Positions 24,520-36,700 of a stretch of DNA of 64,000 nt are shown piece after piece. The translations under genes were made by a program, and so were the position numbers. Below the pieces are notes generated by a model. That model worked only from the letters and a program-made list of their open reading frames with translations. It was not told where the DNA came from and did no database searches. Every line of letters starts with the position of its first letter. Position 1 is the first letter of the stretch. The DNA comes from Eretmocerus hayati. Taxonomy: Eukaryota > Arthropoda > Insecta > Hymenoptera > Aphelinidae. The DNA lies in the NCBI GenBank assembly GCA_029851415.1, contig CM056743.1, forward strand, positions 92,850,501 through 92,914,500, written 5' to 3'.

Positions 24520-25490
24520 ATTGGTAGATGTGAGCAGATCACACCTCGCTTCAAGCTGCGATAAGTATTACTAAACTCACACCAAAACCCACCTATGGGG
24601 TGTTTTTCAGGAGATCCTACACATTAAGGACCCGTTTCGACCGGAATCGTACCGATTCACGCCTCGAAATGGCGAGTAAAATCATCTTCCCCGTGTATAA
24701 GTATATGGAGGCCCATTCCGATAAATTGGTGATTTTGCCATGTTTCCGCATTATTCTTTGAATAATTCAAGAACGGCTCATTTTATCCAAAAATTTGTAG
24801 AGAAACTTTTTGTAGATCTTTCAAAGATCTGAATATCATGTCCTGGAAGTTTCTCAAACGATGCGTCTACTCCGAGTTGTGAAGCGTCTTTATTACAAGT
24901 TTTATGGGTTTTTGAATATTTCCATAGTATTTCATATCTCGAACCTCATCTTTCCAACATACTATGGAATGCTGTAGATTCTCTCGAGTTGTATTAAGTA
25001 GAATCTCGATAACTAATAAAGAGAAATTCCCTGAATCATCCTCCAACATTGCACAAGTGGTTAGAAATATGAACTTTGAGACATGAAATATTTCAAAATC
25101 CATGAAACTTCGAATAAAGACGCCTCACAACTCGGAGTAGACGCATCGTTTGAGAAATTTCCAGGACATGATTTTTCAGATCTTTGAAAGATCTACAAAA
25201 AGTTTCTCTACACATTTTTGGATAAAATGAGCCGTTCTTGAGTTATTCAAAGAATAATGCGGAAACGGAGCAAAATCACCAATTTATCGAAATGGGCCTC
25301 CATATACTTGTCCACGGGGAAAATGATTTTACTCGCCATTGCGGGGCATGAACCGGTACGATTTTGATCGAAACGGATCCTTACTGTGTAGGATCTCTTG
25401 AAGAACACCACATAGGTGGATTTTGGTATCAGTTTTGTGATAGTTATCGCAGCTTGATGCGAGGTGTGGGATAATAGAGTCAATCACGTG
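24520..25490. mobile_element. ~970-bp palindromic (foldback) element
   Basis: Arms of about 400 bp (24520-24925 and 25075-25490) share, inverted, CACACCTCGC, CAGCTTGA-type ends and ACTCGGAGTAGACGCATCGT. Includes AGATCTTTGAAAGATCT as in the 15898 element. Middle of about 150 bp, no ORF of interest. Confidence 0.75.
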
Positions 25491-25814
25491 CGAAAATCGA
25501 GGAATTTGACGAAGACTCTTGAAATTTGGCAGGCTCTCGTGAGTGGAGCGTTTCTGATCAAGTTCTGTAACTTTCAGACTGATTCCTAATGATCCAAAGT
25601 TATGATTCTTCTAGTGGGAGGAGGTGTGCCTTCCTGTGCTCAGCCGTGACACGTAAAGATGTGAGTGTCACGGATTTTTGGGAAAAAAATTCTTAAGTCG
25701 CTTTAGACGCTACAGCTTGTGGAGCGTGATCCAGAGACACTTTGGAGGATACTCATCATATTCTCCACGAAAATCAAAGAAATTGAACTACTGTAGCCCT
25801 ATGTGCCTTGACAC
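25491..25814. other. No gene recognised
   Basis: Single-copy sequence up to the start of the large inverted duplication. Confidence 0.4.
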
Positions 25815-26210
25815 TCTCTCCGTATCCATCAGTGAGATTCCACTGAACTTCAGTGCATTACGGATCAACTTTGACTGATGACTTCAGTGCATATGCACTG
25901 GGGCTTCAGTGCATATGCACTGAAGTCATCAGTGACCCTCACTGAAATTTCAGTGACCTCGAGGATCGGACGGGTCCTGATCACTGAAGTTTCAGTGAGA
26001 GTCACTGATGGATCAGTGAGATAATTCACTGAAACTTTAGTGACGTCGGGGGTCGGACGGGCCCTGATCACTGAAGTTTCAGTGAGTGTCACTGAAGTTT
26101 CAGTGAGTGTCACTGAAGTTTCAGTGAGTGTCACTGATGGATCAGTGAGATAATTCACTGATTCATCAGTGAGAATTTCCACTGAAATTTCAGTGAATAT
26201 GATTTGCCGG
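25800..26210. repeat. Array of TCACTGA...TCAGTGA palindromes, left copy
   Basis: More than ten short palindromes such as CACTGAAGTTTCAGTG and CACTGATGGATCAGTG, with variable spacers including CGGACGGG(T/C)CC and CAGTGCATATGCACTG. Open frames on one strand (repeated VTLTETS) follow from the repeat. Confidence 0.85.
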
Positions 26211-26953
26211 GACCCTTAAAAAACTGAAATTCACCTTGAGCTTGCTCGTCTGCTGCTTCGCATTTGCTTTTTCTATTAGCATTGGCAATGATCAAACAGA
26301 GGAAAAGCATAATCCAAACCCCCAACCTGCCCTAGAAATTGATGAAAAATCGAGAAAGCAAGAGTGATGGAAAATTCAGTTACTATCATGACTTCATGAG
26401 TTTTCCAAGTAATCGTAATCCTTGTCAAAAGAATGAAGCTTCGCAACTATACATCCCTGAAAATTGCATCGAGACGGTGTCTTCAATAAGTTAGACACTT
26501 TACTAAATTGTACTTGCCGACATTGTCAGGAGTAGGATTCACTTTGATTATTTTGGAGGTATAGGATGAATTGAATGGGGAAAATTGAAGCAGAAGTTTG
26601 TCACTTATAGCAAAATCATAACTCAAGCATCCAAAAGGCAATTCATGATGTCAATTTCAAGTTATACATAATCAAACTTTCATAAGAAAAAAAAAGTTCT
26701 ACATAATGTAATCGTAAGAAATTCAGAATTATATGGTTCTCAAGTCATCATTGTGCTATAGGTAAGAAACTCGCACTTATAGTAATAATGAAATATTCAG
26801 ATTCAATCATAAACTTTATTATCTTGATTAAATAAATGTTGACACAAACAAAAAATCAGCGGTGGGAGAATTGCTCGATGCTACTGAAACATCTGAAGAG
26901 AACACCTTGTCAAATCAATCAAAATCTGCATATGCATCTGCGCCATCAGATGC
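26211..26953. other. Arm sequence without gene
   Basis: AT-rich part of the left arm, matched inverted at 60730-61440. No ORF of note. Confidence 0.5.
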
Positions 26954-26957
26954 ATAT

Positions 26958-29042
26958 GGGGAATTCTGGAGCGAGATGGACAAAACCGTCACCAGGGGGG
27001 TCGGGGAAAAATCTGAAAAAATTTTTTTCTGTTTGTACTATGTTGAAATAGTGCAGAAAAATTTTTTTCCGAATTTTTCGACCCTCTCTGTGGGCCCTGA
27101 GGCCCGTAAAAGGGCCATTTCAAGCCCTTTTTTGGCCTATTTCGGAAAAATCACAGCTCCAACGGAATTTAATATTTTTCGACGTACTTGGGCGCATTTT
27201 CCTCTTAAATGCAAGTACTTTTGAGAAAGGAATTGCCCAAGGCCGATAATTGACCCTGGCTACCTTTGGGAGCTATTTACTGAGAGCAAATTTTAGCGAT
27301 TTTTACGTCATCTTGTGGATGACCTAGGTCCAACTAGAAAAGTGATAATCGACTTTTGCCAGTGGTCATTTTGAAGGTCTTAAAAAATCCTACAATTTGA
27401 CCACTGGTGAAAGTCGATTATTGTACTTTTTATAGGAGCTACAGCAGTGAGGAGACGAGCATTTTTCAAAAAAATCGAAACTTTGAGAGTAAAATACTAA
27501 AAACGTCCATAATATCTATCCACCAAACCTCTCCAGTATGTTCCTCAAGGTGTCGACTTATACCAGAAAAATTTTTGAGAGTTCATCATTTTTCTTTCTT
27601 TTTAAACGCATCCCAAAATGCCGTTTTTTGCAATTTTCTGAAATACGTCATCATTGGCCATGGCCGCATATGCTTCCATCTCACTTAATTTGCACCAGAG
27701 CATATGGAAGTACTCCCCAAAGTACCCCCAAACATGAATGAAAACTTGCGGGGACGATTCTCGAGCCAGGGGCGAGCTGTGGGTTATATTTGCCGAGTCA
27801 AAAATGGGCGTTATTTTGGCCATCTGAGTGCAGGAGGCCGTGAGCATGGTTTTACTGATTCTAGCTCGCAAATAAAATATTGGGCTGGAATGGAGATCGA
27901 CACATAGTTTTCCGACTCAAAATGACCATCTAAACACAATTTTAAGGTCAGTTTTGCTCTAAATAGTCGTCCCTCTGCCCTTAAGAACTTAGATCCTGTC
28001 GACGGGTTCTGACACCGTTGAGGCATTAGACGATATTCTAGAGCTGAATTGACCTCGGAATTGTGTTTAGATGGTCATTTTGAGTCGGAAAACTATGTTT
28101 GGATCTCCATTCCAGCTCAATGTTTCATTTGCGAGCTAGAATGAGTAAAACCATGCTCACGGCCTCCTGCACTCAGATGGCCAAAATAACGCCCATTTTT
28201 GACTCGGCAAATATAACCCACGGCACGCCCCTGGCTCGAGAATCGTCCCCGCAAGTTTCCATACATGTTTGGGGGTACTTCGGGGAGTACTTCCATATGC
28301 TCTAGTGCAAATTAAGTGGGATGGAATCATATGCGGCCATGGCCAATGATGACGTATTTCAGAAAATTGCAAAAAACGGCATTTTGGGATGCGTTTAAAA
28401 AAAAAGAAAAATGATGAACTCTCAAAAATTTTTCTGGTATAAGTCGACACCTTGAAGAACATACTGGAGAGGTTTGGTGGATAAATATTATGGACATTTT
28501 TTGTATTTTACTCTCGAAGTTCCGATTTTTTTGAAGAATGCTCGTTTTCTCACTGCTGTAGCTCCTATAAAAAGTACAATAATCGACTTTTACCAGTGGT
28601 CAAATTGTAGGATTTTCCAAGACCTTTAAAATGACCACTGGCAAAAGTCGATTATCACCTTTCTAGTTGGACCTAGATCGTCCACAAGATGACGTAAAAA
28701 TCGCTAAAATTTGCTCTCAGTAAATAGCTCCCACAGGTAGCCAGGGTCAATTATCGGCCTCGGGCAATTCCTTTCTCAAAAGTACTTGCATTTTCGAGGA
28801 AAATGCGCCCAGATATGTCAAGAAATATTAAATTCCGTTGGAGCTGTGATTTTTCCGAAATAGGCCAAAAAAAGGCTTGGAATGGCCCTTTTCCGGGCCT
28901 CAGGGCCCACAGAAAGGGTCGAAAAATTCGAAAAAAAAATTTTTTGCACTATTTCAACATAGTACAAACAGAAAAAAAAATTTTCAGATTTTTCCCCGAC
29001 CCCCCTGGTGACGGTTTTGTCCAGCTTGCTCCAGAATTCCCC
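26958..29042. mobile_element. 2,085-bp palindromic transposon with ATAT target duplication
   Basis: Ends GGGGAATTCTGGAGC and inverse; ATAT at 26954-26957 and 29043-29046, present once at the empty site in the right arm (near 60730). The two halves are near-perfect inverted copies of about 1 kb meeting at about 27950-28050. No transposase. Like the 7011 element it has 4-bp target copies and G-rich ends, though the end sequences differ. Confidence 0.85.
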
Positions 29043-29483
29043 ATATGCAAGTTCTACTATAATCAATCCAATCAAACGCCTGCGAAAACACATTACATCA
29101 CTTATCTCCATGACAAATCCCGGATTTTTTCATTATCACATCTCAAAACAATAAGATAGAAAATATAGAAATCACGAATGCTCTCTGGGAATGCATCAAA
29201 GTTTCATGCCGCTGATATCGACAGACAGTGAGCTTCATAAACTGAATGCATGTCCATCTGCCTGATACGCGCAGCAGGAGATGAACATGAGGAAGTTGTA
29301 CAACTTTGGTGGGTACACCGGGTTTAGAACTTGATACAATTCGAAAAGCAATCAATTCCTCGATAAATCAATCATCAATTAATCAACTTAACAGCTCGTT
29401 TGGGACTGTACCCATTGATTACAAGTATTTACAAACTGTTTACTTTATCCACTAGCTTTGAGTAAAGAAGAAAAAATCATATT

Positions 29484-30618
29484 GTATGATAATCTCGTAG
29501 AGAAATGGACGAATTTGATTGTTCATGAGGCAGAATAATCCAATATACTGAGATTTGTGTAGATTGTCTCAAAATACTTGAAAAAAACTGCAATCATCAC
29601 TCGATTATACAGATTTCAACTCTGTGGACTGTTCGTGTCCATCGAGCTCCAAGATCTCCTAAATGTCGACTCTTCTGACTCCATTGATTGGAAGGCAATA
29701 TGAATCTATGTCTTACCGTCTACTATGTACAGGAATATACTTCCACACCATTCTTAGAGAAGACAGTGTGAAACTGACTTCGGAAAAGTTTTATTCTGAA
29801 ATTGATCCCAAAAAAATGTCCATCAAAATTTGATCCACATGATAAAACTTTGTTTGGATGAGTGGTGCCAATTTTGTGCGACAACTTTCATTCTTCCATG
29901 AAGGGAAGTTTTTGATTTTGTAGTTCCGGCTTCGAAGCTATTTTCTCGTACAAACTGGAATTTCAATACTTTGTAGAGCTTGGGTAGATTCAACCACAGT
30001 CGAGCTCACAAGCTTTTTCAAATGTTCCAGCTCTCTTATGAAATGACTTCATATTACAATCACCCGGGTCTTCCCCAAAAATAGATAAGACATTCCTCGA
30101 AAGAAAATGCCCTCTTGGCAATTGTTGTATATTATATAGACGTGATAAAATCATACCTGACGCTATGAGTTTATAACATCTCTTACTGATTCAAGCTTAG
30201 GTTGAAATGAAGAGCAATCAAGATGAAAGAAAAAATCCGAGGTAGATATTCAAGATATTTACAGAGCACATGTAAATAAAACGACAATCTTTCGTGATCA
30301 ATTTCAGAAAAAAACTTCTCCGAAGTGAGTTTCACACTGTCTTCTCTAAGAATGGTGTGGAAGTATATTCCTGTACGTGGTAGACAGTAAGACATAGATT
30401 TATACTGCCTTCCAATCAATGGAGTCAGAAGAGTCGATATTTGAGAAATCTTGAAGCTCGATGGACACGAACAGTCCACAGAGTTGGGATCTGTATAATC
30501 GAGTGATGATTCCAGTTTTTTCAAGTCTTCTGAGGCAATCTATACAAATCTCAGTATAACGAATTATTCTGCCTCATGAACAGTCAAACTCCTCTATTTC
30601 TCTACGAGATTATCATAC
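29484..30618. mobile_element. 1,135-bp element with ~335-bp inverted ends
   Basis: Starts GTATGATAATCTCGTAGAGA and ends with its inverse. Arms 29484-29815 and 30295-30618, spacer about 480 bp. The first 107 bp recur alone at 60187-60292, truncated. Confidence 0.75.
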
Positions 30619-31175
30619 CACTAGCGCGTTGGCCTCGCTTGTCGACGCTCGATGCGGCCTGTAGGTATGATTATTTTCTCAGTGTAGATAAATTGATTGA
30701 TGTTCCCAAAAATTCATTTTAAAAATTTATGAAACAAATTGAACAGCATAATACACGATTAAGAATATCAAGTATGCATTTTGAACAAATTATACGTAAA
30801 TCATTGATTTATATGAAGAAACTCAAATTAATTTGTAAATAAATGGAATTAAATATGGTAAGATGAAAAATAAATGATGTGCGTGAAAATTCTAGAATTT
30901 CATACAAATAACAAGAGAAACTAGGTAGTGAGGTGAATTTCGGAATCAACTAAAACTTCGACAATGGAATCTTGAATTATACAAAGAAATGGAACGATCA
31001 ATGCTTCAAAATCTTATTATCAAAAAACATAAATGGAATACTAATATGATCTATATATGAAAAAAATTCCGAAGGAACATCTCTCAGGTTTACTAATTGA
31101 AGTAAAGCGTACCACTATCCTTATTGTTCTCCCAACTAAAACTCGAAGATATATAGAATGAGTGTATTCTAAATC
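30619..31175. other. No gene recognised
   Basis: Very AT-rich apart from a short GC-rich stretch directly after the preceding element (30619-30660). Confidence 0.5.
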
Positions 31176-31640
31176 AAAGTTGAACCAAAGTTACCCCACC
31201 GAAATGATTCGTAGCTAGAGTGGGGTAACTTAGGTGCACTTTTTCATGGTATTTTCCCTGTTTTCCATTCATTAAAATCCCAAATGCTTCAAATACCCCA
31301 ATGTAGCGATGGTTCCTTCAATATGATGATAGATGTGGTCAAAATGTAGCATTATTCACTCGTAGTTTGTTCCGGAACAGTTCTTGCCGGGTAGTCTCAC
31401 TGGACCTCTCGCGTGCTGCTGCTAAACCAACCTTTTCGGAAAAAGCTTCAATAAACAAGTACAATCATCCGCGCGGGATCTACGGTGGCTCAAAACTTTG
31501 TTTATGTGTGTGCCACGAAGGCAGAATAGGTTTTAGAGCGATAGAATCATTTACCTTGTCAAACGCAGCTCTGAAAGTCATTTTTCAGATGTGTACCAAA
31601 GTTGCACTCACTGTACCAAAGTTACACAATTTGACGGTAG
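31176..31640 (+). repeat. Interspersed repeat R1, copy b
   Basis: Plus-orientation copy: ACCAAAGTTACCCC at one end and ACAATTTGACGGT at the other. A 145-codon ORF (31367-31804) crosses from R1 into neighbouring sequence and is not conserved in the other copies. Confidence 0.7.
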
Positions 31641-31739
31641 CAACTCTTCTAGCCAATAATAGGCACGTGATTCTACTCCAATTATTTCATGCAAGACATA
31701 ACCCATCCATCTCAAATCACACGAAAATGATGATTCGAA

Positions 31740-32715
31740 ACCAAATTAAATCACCTTTCGCCACATACACGGATACACTCTATCATCACCCAATTGACCG
31801 CTGACGGGGATGGAAAGTATGCACTCATCAGCAGAAAAAGAATCGAGGAGATCATTGGAATGATGATATACACGTTATTCAAGAGTTTTCTAGCAATGTT
31901 ATCCCCAAAAATCCCCTTGAAAAGTGGGAATAACAGCTCGAACGATTGGCCAACGGAATATTGGATGTAGCAGTCACTTATTTTGTATCAAATACGATAA
32001 AAGCGAGAGATCACAAGCGAAGCCAGATCGGTTTGACCCGTCTTGTTCGTGTGCACCTCAAAAAACGTGATTTCGTGAACCGATCGTGTTTTTTTCTGAA
32101 AGCGTAATATGCTTGCCTGGTCTGATTGTGGAATCTTGCGCGCGCGCGCTGCGTTGTGTAGGATAGCGTAGGATATCTTTCCTCTCTTTTGATTGGCTCT
32201 TTCTCCCGGCTCCAACCAATCAGAATAGAGGGAAGATATCCTAATCTATCCTACGCAACGCAGCGGGCGCGCGCAAGATTCCACAATCAGACCCCAGTCA
32301 AACATGATCCGATGCTCATAGACCCTACCCATCTGAATCTCTTTGTTTTTCGAAGACGAATTAAGTGTCATTCGCCGAAACATGATTCGCCAGACTGCGT
32401 CGTCGTAGAGTCAGAAATATCGCCGATTTCTTTTCCTTTTCAAAAAGTAGTCACGCGTCATGAACAGGAGATACTTCCACACTTGTTGGAAGCACATTAT
32501 TGGGCTTCAAGGTGGTTGTAGCCTCAAATCAGGGGGTCATTCTCCCGCAAAGATCATACCGATATCCCAGACTGCATCTAAACGCCGACCTTAATTGTGA
32601 GGGAAAAAAGCCATGTCACGCGCGAAATTTTGGTCTATTTCAGTTTTGTGTCTTGAGCTCCCTACAACTTGATTGTAAGATCTCAAAAAGAGTGTTTGCT
32701 TTGTCGCGAAGTTGA
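31740..32715 (+). repeat. Interspersed repeat R2, copy b
   Basis: Counterpart of 23520-24320, containing a 171-bp hairpin insertion absent from copy a and lacking the long G-run. Confidence 0.65.
32121..32291. mobile_element. 171-bp hairpin MITE inside R2
   Basis: TCTGATTGTGGAATCTTGCG at the start and its inverse at the end, with GATATC-containing inner arms around a short loop. Absent from R2 copy a. Confidence 0.75.
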
Positions 32716-33080
32716 TATGTAGCTATTGGTGCGGAAAAATGGTGCACGAAGGGCGTAACGCACGAATCACGGCGTTTCGTGGATTTGCTCATATTATACA
32801 TCAAGATGTTTAACTGAACTCAATCAAAGGCACTAAACCAATTTACACGTATACCTTAGGTAATATTTCATGGATTCAATTATCATTTTGAGAATTTGAT
32901 GTATTCTAGGATCAAGTTTTAGAACAATATAAGTCAGCTGCACACATGTGAGATCTCGCCTCCGGGGAGTATTATATACTGTTTCAATGTAAACCTGGCG
33001 CGATGAATATCGAATAAATATCAAATATCAAAGCTGTAGAATCAATTATGGATTAACTTGAACGAAATCCAATATCCTGT
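32716..33080. other. No gene recognised
   Basis: Between R2 and the SFDL ORFs. Short minus ORF 32833-33024 is unremarkable. Confidence 0.4.
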
Positions 33081-33365
33081 TCATAGATATGAAATGAAAA
33101 TTTTTTGTCTAATATTCGTGGTGATTTCTCGCCATACTTTGAAAAACATACCTCGTTGAGTTGTATTGTAGAAAAAATTGTCTTTGTAACATGTAAGTTC
33201 GAATGTATGCTCTATATGATAATATTTGACTAGCGTAATGCCTCGGGTTGCTCGGCTTGTAAATGTTTCCGATAGGCGTATTAGTTTTCCAAAATGCTCT
33301 TCCAAATCAAATGAGAGTACGTTTTTCAAAAATTTTATATATTTAGTTAAGCGGCGGTTTCTCAC
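33081..33365 (-). CDS. SFDL-family small ORF, minus-strand member, 94 codons
   Basis: Starts MRNRRLTKYIKFLKNVL, then SFDLEEHFGKLIR and RGITLV. Its central 30 codons are paralogous to the opposed plus-strand ORF 33424-33585. It crosses the duplication border at 33230, so only this copy is full length; the 42723-42926 copy loses the C-terminal half. No known family is recognised and no signal peptide is seen. Confidence 0.4.
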   Translation of the reverse strand: MRNRRLTKYIKFLKNVLSFDLEEHFGKLIRLSETFTSRATRGITLVKYYHIEHTFELTCYKDNFFYNTTQRGMFFKVWREITTNIRQKIFISYL

Positions 33366-33423
33366 ATGGGTCTGAACTCATAAAGACCATGAAAGTTATC
33401 ATTATATAACTCGATATGTGAAA

Positions 33424-33585
33424 ATGGTACAGAACATATTTTCATTTGATTTAAAAGAGCATTTTGGTGAACTGATACGCTTCTTGGAGACTTTTACAGG
33501 CCGAGGAACGCGAAACATAACGCTAGTGTTTAATTATAAAAATACGGAAGTTTTCTATCGGAAATTCAGAAATATGATGTTGTAA
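33424..33585 (+). CDS. SFDL-family small ORF, plus-strand member, 53 codons
   Basis: ATG at 33424, TAA ends 33585. Contains FSFDLKEHFGELIR and RNITLVFNY. Faces the minus member across about 60 bp. Aligning the two ORFs over about 31 codons gives no indels and differences enriched at third codon positions (about eight synonymous), which favours a protein-coding ancestry. Function unknown. Confidence 0.4.
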   Translation: MVQNIFSFDLKEHFGELIRFLETFTGRGTRNITLVFNYKNTEVFYRKFRNMML

Positions 33586-33754
33586 AATATCGTTATGCTC
33601 ACATAGAGTGATTTCTAGTAGGCCAAAGAGATGTACATCGATTTGAAGTGAATCAATTACTCAGTTGGTTACAGGGATAAATATACAAGTGACGCTCAAA
33701 ATTTTCATTCTGGGCCTTACTTCGTACTAAGATCAATCTCACCAATGTCACCTG

Positions 33755-36700
33755 CTTGAGCCCATCGCGGATACACGTACTCTTTGAAGTTTAGCGAGTG
33801 TAAGAACAGTCGACGCAGAAAGAGGTGAGCTGCACAATATCATCGTGGACATTTACATCTGAAGAAAACATCGTAAGCGCAAATAATTCCGTCAATAATT
33901 TGATTACTCGTTTTTCTGAAATCGATAGAATTGTGGAAACAGGAAAGTCGAAGGTGTTCGAGTGATTCGAATAGAATAGGAACATGATGAATAGAAAAAC
34001 AGAATTTTCTCCGAGCCTTCAGAAAGAAAGAAAATGTAAGAGATGAAATTTTTCCGGGCTTCGACAAAACAAATATATAAAAAATGAAAATTCAAAAATT
34101 TCTCGGGATTTTGAAAAAACAAAAATATAAAAAATTATTTGATTTTTCAAAATATTTTTCCGGAAATTATCGAAATTTCCCACCGTGCAGCACATCCTGA
34201 ACTTGCCTCCATTCTTCTCAGTCTCACTTAGAGGAACGCTCAAACATACGCGCTCTCTACCAGAGCCACAGTTCTCCTCGCTGCCTTCAAAAACACATAC
34301 GCGCGCGAGAAGCATCAAACAACGTGACACCAGAAAAGGAAAGGGGATTCTTAGTGATGCGCGCTCTCTCAACAGCCCGCAGTCATCTTCTCAAGCGCGT
34401 CGCGAACACACGTGCTCATAGAAGTTGAGTGAGTATAAAAACAGTTGACACATAATGAGGTGAGCTTGCAGAATATTATCGTTGACATCGACATCTAGGA
34501 AAAACATCGTACGGGTAAGTAATTCCATGGATAATTTGATTAATCGTTATTTCTGAAATCAATATAGAACGAAAATATATTGGATAGAAATTCGGAATTT
34601 TCTCCGGACCCTCAATAAAAAGAAAATGTGGAGAATGAAAATTCAAAAATTTTTTGGGATTTTGGGAAAACAAAAATATAAAAATTTTTTTTTTTTTTCA
34701 AAAAATTTTCCAAAAAATTCCCAAAATTCCCCACTCTGAGGCACAGCCTGAACTTGTCTTCATTCTCACCAGTTTCAGTCACAGAAACGCCCAGGCATTC
34801 GCGCTCTCTACCGGAACCGCGGTCTTCCCCTCTCCGCCTTCACAGACACAGCCACGCGCCGAGAAGCATCATGACACCAGAAAAGGAGAGGGGATACTTA
34901 GTGATGCGCGCTCTCTCAACAGTTCGCAGTCTTCTCCTTGTGCCCGGCGTAAACACACGTACCCTATAGGGTGGATAGAGCAGGTATAATAAGAGTCCAC
35001 GCAGAACAAACTCAGCTTGCAGGATATCATCGAGGACATCAACATATATCGAAGACATCGTAAGGGTAAGTGATTTCAACAACAATTAGAAAATCCATTT
35101 TTTTGGAATCGCTGAAATTACAAAAACGATAACGTCGAGAATTTCAATGATTCGAATGAATTAGAGTAATGATAGATGAAAATTCAAAATTTTGTCCGGG
35201 GCTTCGACAAAACAAATATATAAAAAGTTAAAATTCAAAAATTTTTCGGGATTTTGAAAAAACAAAAATATAAAAAATTGTCTTTCTTCCGAAAAATTCT
35301 CCCATTCCGAAGCACAACCTGAATTTGCCTTCATTCTCCTCAGTTTCAGTTAGAGAAACGCCCAGACATTCGCGCTCTCTACCGGAGCCGCAATCTCCCC
35401 GTCTCCGCCTCCACAGACACAGACACGTGCCGAGAAGCATCATGACACCAGGAGAGAAGAAGAGATACGTAGTGATGCGCGCTCTCTCAACAGTTTGTAG
35501 TCTTCTTCTTGTGCCCGGCGCAAACACACGTACTCTATGGGGTCGAGCAGGTATAACAAGGGTCGACGCAGAACAAAGTTAGCTTGCAAGATATCATCGA
35601 GGACATGAACCCCATAGAGGACATCATAAAGGTAAGTGATTTCAACAACAATTTAGAAATTCATTTTTCCTGGAATCGTTGGAATTAAGAAAACGATAAC
35701 GTCGAGAATTTCAATGATTCAAATTAATTGAAAATATGATAGATGAAATTTTAAGATTTCGTCCGGGGCTTGACGAGACAAATATATAAAGAATGAAAAT
35801 CCAAAAATTTTTCGGGACTTCGGAGAAACAGAAATATAAAAAATTGTTTTTTTTTTTTTCAAAAAAATTTCCCCAAAAATTTCCAAAATTTCCCACTCTG
35901 AGGCACATTCTGAACTTGCCCTCATTCTTATCAATTTCAGTTAGAGAAACGCCCAGGCAGCTCTCTACCGGAGCTGCAGTTTCCCCCTCACTGCCTTCAC
36001 AGACACACCCGCGCGCCAAAAAGCATCAAACATCGTGACACCGAAGGAGGAGTGGGTATACTTAGTGATGCGCGCTCTCTCAACGGCCCGCAGTCATCCT
36101 CTGGAGCCCGTCGCGAACACACGTACTCTATGAGGTTGGGCAATCATAAGATGAGTCAACGAAGAATGAAGTGGGCGTACAGTATATCATCGTGGACATC
36201 AACGTCTATAGAACGTCTGAAGGGTGAGTAGTTCCATCATTAATTCAATTACTCGCTTCTTCTGGAATCGTTGAAGTTGCGAAAACATAAACTTCGAAAA
36301 TTTTCCATGATTCAGATTGATTAAAGATATAAAAATGAGAAATTTAAGATTTTGACCGGGTTTCGAAAAACGGAGATATAAGAAATAAAAATTCGAAATT
36401 TTTACGGGATTTTGACAAAACAAGAATATAAGAAATTGATTTTTTCTCGAAGAATTTTCCGGAAAATTTTTCAAAATTCCCCACTCTGAGACACATTCTG
36501 AACTTGTCTTCATTCTTATCAGTTTCAGTGGAAGAGACACTCCGGCATACGCGCTCTCTACCGGAGCTGCAGTTTTCCCCTCACTGCCTTTACAGACACA
36601 CAATCGCCGAATAGCATCAAACATCGTGACACCGAAAAAGGAGTGGGGGTACTTAGTGATGCGCGCACTCTCAACGGCCCACAGTCATCCTCTGGAGCCC

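Larger units (their letters stand above)
25815..29590. repeat. Left arm of the 36-kb inverted duplication
   Basis: Reverse complement of 60187-61863, interrupted by a 2,085-bp palindromic element. The shared part runs from CTCTCTCCGTATCC at the outside to the first ~107 bp of the next palindromic element at the inside. No target duplication is visible at the outer edges. Confidence 0.8.

Noticed and set aside
25865..26182. Thr/Ser-rich repeat protein (VTLTETS)
   Set aside because: Follows automatically from the TCACTGA palindromic minisatellite; the spacers vary as DNA, not as codons.
26862..27224. 120-codon ORF in the palindromic element
   Set aside because: Crosses the insertion border at 26958, so it cannot be an ancestral gene.
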